Assembly (NCBI GenBank): GCA_017998025.1
Contig: JAGODW010000030.1
Span: 1-10,248, forward strand
DNA length: 10,248 nucleotides
Direction: 5' to 3'
DNA from: Spirochaetales bacterium
GTDB lineage: Bacteria; Spirochaetota; Spirochaetia; DTKZ01
Below are positions 6,932 to 10,248 of this stretch, one piece after another. A program made the position numbers and the translations under genes. Each line of letters starts with the position of its first letter. Positions within the stretch are counted from its first letter, which is position 1. The notes under the pieces were generated by a model, which saw only the letters and a program-made list of their open reading frames with translations, was not told where the DNA came from and did not search any database.

Positions 6932-8098
6932 ATGAATCAAAAAATTGAGAATCTTATCGAAGAATACCTGGACATTGTACATTCTCGGGAAAACGAGAAG
7001 CGTAGACAATTCTGGCAGGATCCTTACCAATGGAACCGGGATATGTGGCGGGGTGTTCCTATTCGCCGGACTGCGAATGATCCGGTTCCCTTTACCATCG
7101 CCCTGGATAATTCTTTATGGACTCATGTGTTGGGCTTCTCCCTGGTTGATTATTATCATAATCCAGAATTATTCCTTGAAGTTCAACTTAAAAAGCAAAT
7201 ATTTTCTTTTAAGAATTTCGATGACAATACTTACTATACGGACGAGCTTTTCATTTGGTTTGGAGTAATTACCGAACTTTCCTTTCTAGGTGCTCAAATC
7301 GAGTGGTTCCCCCATAAAGAGGGCTGGATTAAAGATCATCTCTTGAAAAGCCCTGAAGACTTAGACGGCCTTTCCTTTCCAGACTTTCAAAAAAGTGGAC
7401 TTATGCCGAGAATCCACCAGTACTACGAAGTTCTTTCATCCTATTCGAAGGGACGTCTTACCGTGATGTTTCCTGAGTGGGTCCGGGGTCCCTTCTGCCT
7501 CGCAATGCACCTTCGGGGCATGACAGAATTGCTGGTAGACTCTCAAATCAATGAAGAGTTTTTTCACAGGCTTATGCGTTTCATTACGGATGCGAAAAAG
7601 AATTGGGATAAAGAAAGGGAAAGACTAACCGGGAAGAAGCTCTCTTCTGTAAAACTATACAATGACGAGATCGATTGTCCGACTATTAGCCCTGCTCTGT
7701 ACCGCGACCTAATTTTCCCCTACGAGAAAGAGCTGGCGGATGTTTATGGGTCTGTAAAGTACTGGCATTCGTGCGGAAATACCACTTTATTCCAGGAAAA
7801 GATCCAGGAACTTCCTCGACTCAAACTTTACCATTGCGGCCCCTGGACCGATTTTGGTACTGCTGTACGTACTATGAGTCCTGCAGTTGCTATTGATCTT
7901 TGCATTAATCCGCAGAAAGATGTGGTGGAAGCTTCGGAACAAGAGATGCGTTCCCAACTTAAGAAGATTCGACAAACGGGTGGAGGAGCCGCTTTTTCAG
8001 TGCGGGCAGATGCATTCATGGTAACGAGTTCTAATGCTGATTCGATCCTCAAAAAAATCTTCTCCTGGAATCGGATAGCCCGTGAAATTCTCTCCTGA
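6932..8098 (+). CDS. URO-D/cobamide-methyltransferase superfamily protein encoded with TRAP genes
   Basis: This 388-aa protein resembles the uroporphyrinogen decarboxylase-like superfamily, which includes MtaA/MtbA/CmuA-type methyltransferases. Supporting motifs are NDEID (244-248) followed by SPALYRDLIFPYEKEL, and WHSCGNTT with H279-x-C281-G-N. The latter matches the zinc-binding HxCGN motif of the methyltransferase branch rather than true HemE. The usual third zinc ligand, a cysteine in the glycine-rich C-terminal segment, is not evident: GGGAAFSVRAD (350-360) has Arg where Cys is expected. C302 and C324 are possible substitutes. I chose the ATG at 6932, with GAGG (6919-6922) 9 nt upstream; a TTG at 6917 overlapping the dctM stop is possible. 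Being cotranscribed with dctPQM, it probably acts on the imported solute, possibly by methyl transfer. No corrinoid protein is encoded nearby, so the reaction is uncertain. Confidence 0.8.
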   Translation: MNQKIENLIEEYLDIVHSRENEKRRQFWQDPYQWNRDMWRGVPIRRTANDPVPFTIALDNSLWTHVLGFSLVDYYHNPELFLEVQLKKQIFSFKNFDDNTYYTDELFIWFGVITELSFLGAQIEWFPHKEGWIKDHLLKSPEDLDGLSFPDFQKSGLMPRIHQYYEVLSSYSKGRLTVMFPEWVRGPFCLAMHLRGMTELLVDSQINEEFFHRLMRFITDAKKNWDKERERLTGKKLSSVKLYNDEIDCPTISPALYRDLIFPYEKELADVYGSVKYWHSCGNTTLFQEKIQELPRLKLYHCGPWTDFGTAVRTMSPAVAIDLCINPQKDVVEASEQEMRSQLKKIRQTGGGAAFSVRADAFMVTSSNADSILKKIFSWNRIAREILS

Positions 8099-8161
8099 TC
8101 GAACTTACCTTAGATCCATAGAAAGATACTCTTTTCTCTTCCCCTGGTTCTATTTTTTCCC

Positions 8162-8167
8162 TATAAT
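8162..8167 (+). promoter_or_regulatory. TATAAT -10 box immediately before the ABC gene
   Basis: A perfect TATAAT ends only 6 nt before the ATG at 8174, and no purine-rich Shine-Dalgarno sequence precedes the ATG. Transcription from it would start at or next to the ATG, giving a leaderless message. The -35 position (about 8139-8144) matches the consensus poorly. Confidence 0.4.
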
Positions 8168-8173
8168 CCCCCT

Positions 8174-9745
8174 ATGCCTCACAACCAAAAACTGCTCTTT
8201 GCCTGTCAACACTGTGACATCTGGGCGCCCGATGCGTTCGGGCCTGCTTCCTGGAGTCTCCCCTTTGGCCCGGAGCCTGTGCTGAAAGATTTTTCCTGGA
8301 CCTGGAACGAGGGAGAAGTATGGGCTGTGATAGGGCCCAACGATCGGGAAAAAGATGTGCTGGCCTCTGCTCTTCTCGGACAATGCAAGGTACAGGGTCG
8401 TGGGAATGACTCTGCCTGGATCAATACGTTTACAGAAAATGGCCGAAAGGGAATTTCCTTTTCGCTGCAAGATTCGGAGGAAGCCCTTAAACTTTCTCAA
8501 CGGTTTGACGAGAGTGATCTGGTGGATGGAGGGATGCATCCCGGCCTAACCGTGGAAAGGTACCTGGGTACCCTGTTAAAAAGCGGTGAGTCCTGGAACC
8601 CGTTGATCGAGGAACTCTGGGACAGTTTAGGGCTGGAACTCCTTCGAGAAGAAGGGTTAAAGTATCTTTCTACCGGAGAACTCCGTAAGGTCCTCCTCTT
8701 TCATGCGCTGGCCTTGAATCCATCCCTTCTAGTATTCGAAGATGTCCTGGAAGGATTAGATGCTTCTACCCGTAAGGAGCTTGTAGAATTGTTCCATCGG
8801 CTGGTAGAGGCCGATTCCAGGAAGGAGACGGATATATCCAGGATGCCTTCTCTCCTCTTTCTCTGCGATAGGATGGATCAAATTCCACCCTGCGTAACCC
8901 ACCTGCTTCAGCTTAACGGGGGAAAAGCTCTTTCGATAACTCCTCTAACGTCAAACGAGTTCTTGCAGGGCGGCTCTACCTCTGGAGTCTTAGAGATATC
9001 CTCTCCAAAGGAGAGTTCTCTAGAGTCACCCCTGGTACGGATGCGCAGCGTCCGGGTAGCTTATCAGGATAAAGTTGTTTTCGAAGGCTTTAATTTTGAT
9101 CTGTATCCGGGGGAGCATTGCCTGGTACAGGGTCCCAACGGCTGCGGCAAGTCCACCCTGGTAAAACTCATTACCGGCGAGCATCCCCAGGCCTGGATGA
9201 ACGACATTACGGTTGCAAACATCCATAGGGGAACAGGAGAAAGTGTAAAGGAAGTGTCGATGCAAACGAGCCTCGTTTCCCAGAGTTTGCACCATGCCTT
9301 TCTCCAGCTGGAGGATATTGAAATGCTCGAAGTGGTTCTATCAGGCTTCTTCGGTACGATCGGACTGTATGAACCGGCTGGGGAAGAGAAAGTCCAGGAA
9401 GCCCGGGAGGCACTGGAACTCTGTGGCTTGAACGGACAGGAAAACCGCTTATTCAAGGACCTCCCCTGGGGTATCCAGCGGCTTGTTCTGGCAGCCCGGG
9501 CCTTTGTCCGTCGGCCGCCCCTCATGATCCTCGATGAACCTTGCACCGGGTTGGATGATGATCACCGTCGTATCCTTCTGGAGACTCTGGATAAGATTGG
9601 GGAGGAGCAGTCTACCACGATCCTTCTGGTAACCCACGACCCGGCCGAACGCCTATCCTGCCTTCGAGCAGAACTCGTGTTCCATCCCAATGGTTCCGCC
9701 GGAAAAGGACACCCCCGGTACTACCCGGAGTTCCACAGGTTGTAA
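8174..9745 (+). CDS. Tandem-domain ABC ATPase, ModF/PhrA-like, with degenerate first half
   Basis: This 523-aa cytosolic protein has two ABC ATPase domains and no membrane segments, a layout like E. coli ModF (PhrA). The second half is catalytically equipped: Walker A GPNGCGKST (320-328), Q-loop Q370, Walker B ILDEP (D454, E455) and H-loop H488. Its signature is degraded to LPWGI (430-434). The first half is the reverse: Walker A is broken as GPNDREKD (54-61, K60 kept, glycines and Ser/Thr lost), Walker B reads FED (E189-D190, order swapped) and the switch His is D232, but the signature LSTGE (165-169) is intact. One composite site should therefore work and the other be dead. No Shine-Dalgarno precedes the ATG, and no alternative upstream start exists before an in-frame stop at 8111. 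No partner transporter gene is nearby, so its role (regulatory, RNA/ribosome-linked or other) is unknown. Confidence 0.85.
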   Translation: MPHNQKLLFACQHCDIWAPDAFGPASWSLPFGPEPVLKDFSWTWNEGEVWAVIGPNDREKDVLASALLGQCKVQGRGNDSAWINTFTENGRKGISFSLQDSEEALKLSQRFDESDLVDGGMHPGLTVERYLGTLLKSGESWNPLIEELWDSLGLELLREEGLKYLSTGELRKVLLFHALALNPSLLVFEDVLEGLDASTRKELVELFHRLVEADSRKETDISRMPSLLFLCDRMDQIPPCVTHLLQLNGGKALSITPLTSNEFLQGGSTSGVLEISSPKESSLESPLVRMRSVRVAYQDKVVFEGFNFDLYPGEHCLVQGPNGCGKSTLVKLITGEHPQAWMNDITVANIHRGTGESVKEVSMQTSLVSQSLHHAFLQLEDIEMLEVVLSGFFGTIGLYEPAGEEKVQEAREALELCGLNGQENRLFKDLPWGIQRLVLAARAFVRRPPLMILDEPCTGLDDDHRRILLETLDKIGEEQSTTILLVTHDPAERLSCLRAELVFHPNGSAGKGHPRYYPEFHRL

Positions 9746-9767
9746 CATTTCTGAAGAAACCTGTTTT
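9735..9767 (+). terminator. Probable intrinsic terminator of the ABC gene
   Basis: ACAGGTT (9735-9741) pairs perfectly with AACCTGT (9758-9764) across a 16-nt loop, followed by a short T-run (9764-9767). The left arm overlaps the last codons of the ABC gene. The long loop and short T-run make it weak, but the position between two convergent genes fits. Confidence 0.5.
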
Positions 9768-9778
9768 ATACGCCAGCT

Positions 9779-10141
9779 TTACGCTAACTCACGCATCAAC
9801 TCTTGATCAAAAGTCGCTACTTTTCTTCCCGCATGATGCCATCCAACCAGAAGGCAATCGACAAAATCCAACCGGCTGCTTCCGTAAAGATCGATAGCTA
9901 CAGAAGCAACATCTTTTTTTGTTACATGCACTGTGCTCTGTGCAAGGAAATTTCGCAAAGCACTTGCAATTTCTGTTCGATCCACAGAGTATACACCTGA
10001 AAGCACATAAACCACCTCAGCCAATACTTCATGTGGTATAAGTACTTTTTGCTTTTCGATCAGTTTAGCAGCCTTATCGGCCTGGTCGGGTATGTCATCC
10101 AGGAGATAGCGAAGCACTATGTTTGCATCAATGACTGTCAA
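9779..10141 (-). CDS. PIN-domain ribonuclease toxin, VapC-like, 120 aa
   Basis: This is a PIN-domain nuclease, expected to cleave RNA with a metal ion when freed from its antitoxin. The four acidic active-site positions are visible: D5 (VIDANIVLRYLL), E42 (EVLAEVVYVL), D92/D95 (RLDFVDCLL) and D112 (ATFDQEL). The length matches the family. I chose the TTG at 10141: the PIN fold begins at this point, and AAAGGA lies upstream at 7-nt spacing. Longer ATG starts at 10183 or 10216 would add unrelated residues before the first beta strand. The start overlaps the 3' end of the upstream antitoxin frame by 14 nt, the usual coupled toxin-antitoxin layout. It converges with the ABC gene. Confidence 0.85.
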   Translation of the reverse strand: MTVIDANIVLRYLLDDIPDQADKAAKLIEKQKVLIPHEVLAEVVYVLSGVYSVDRTEIASALRNFLAQSTVHVTKKDVASVAIDLYGSSRLDFVDCLLVGWHHAGRKVATFDQELMRELA

Positions 10142-10247
10142 GGTTAGTTCCTTTACGTTCAGCCACCGCCCGGGCCCATGCATCTCTTTCGTGCTCACGT
10201 TTGTGTGGATCCGCATACGCTGATAGACTTCCTCTTGCAGGAACGAC
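10128..10247 (-). CDS. C-terminal part of the cognate antitoxin (cut by window edge)
   Basis: A minus-strand frame open from the window end to a TGA at 10128-10130 encodes at least 39 residues, including GSLSAYADPHKREHERDAWA and then RAVAERKG. The pattern of a short LxxYADP segment followed by a charged helix with DAWARAV resembles the toxin-binding C-termini of small antitoxins that accompany PIN toxins, as I recall them; the subfamily is not certain. It overlaps the toxin start by 14 nt in another frame. The DNA-binding N-terminus and promoter lie outside the window. Confidence 0.65.
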   Translation of the reverse strand, partial: VVPARGSLSAYADPHKREHERDAWARAVAERKGTNLDSH

Positions 10248-10248
10248 C

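Noticed and set aside
6932..8098. Genuine uroporphyrinogen decarboxylase (HemE)
   Set aside because: The typical HemE N-terminal arginine-rich motif (RQAGR type) is absent, while HxCGN of the methyltransferase branch is present; the operon context is transport, not haem synthesis.
9064..9546. Minus-strand open frame of 160 codons inside the ABC gene
   Set aside because: It is opposite conserved Walker and signature motifs of the ABC protein; its composition (Ser/Arg/Pro-rich) is typical of an antisense shadow.

Overview
The window looks like an accessory chromosomal region of a spirochaete. This is an inference: the small zinc-ribbon protein and the signal-peptide style of the two binding proteins (one ending in A-GGSKES, one with a relaxed LAFSC lipobox) recall Treponema/Spirochaeta relatives, and base composition is moderate. 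No rRNA, tRNA, insertion sequence or CRISPR array is visible, so the assignment is tentative.

Layout. Positions 1-219 hold no gene I can support. A free-standing minus-strand gene for a small CxxC...CxxC protein (278-469) has its own sigma70 promoter and intrinsic terminator. Two complete TRAP (tripartite ATP-independent periplasmic) transporter operons then diverge from an AT-rich 344-bp region (3541-3884). The leftward operon is dctP-dctQ-dctM (3540 to 655). The rightward operon is dctP-dctQ-dctM plus a fourth gene for a uroporphyrinogen-decarboxylase (URO-D)/cobamide-methyltransferase-like protein (3885 to 8098). The rightward promoter matches the sigma70 consensus at all twelve positions and is followed by two inverted repeats that look like operators. 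In both operons a hairpin with a T-rich tail separates dctP from dctQ, which would suit excess production of the binding protein over the membrane subunits.

Right of the TRAP region is a tandem-ATPase ABC protein without membrane segments (8174-9745, ModF/PhrA-like). Its first ATPase half has lost most catalytic residues in a pattern complementary to its second half. It converges on a minus-strand toxin-antitoxin module: a PIN-domain (VapC-like) toxin (9779-10141), preceded by the C-terminal end of its antitoxin, which is cut by the window edge at 10248.

Working together: each TRAP system would use an ion gradient to import an organic acid or related anion caught by its DctP. The two DctPs differ in sequence and in anchoring (soluble versus lipoprotein), so the two systems probably serve different or differently regulated substrates. 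The URO-D-like protein sits directly behind the second permease and probably acts on the imported compound, perhaps by methyl transfer. The ABC protein and the toxin-antitoxin pair appear functionally unrelated to the transporters.
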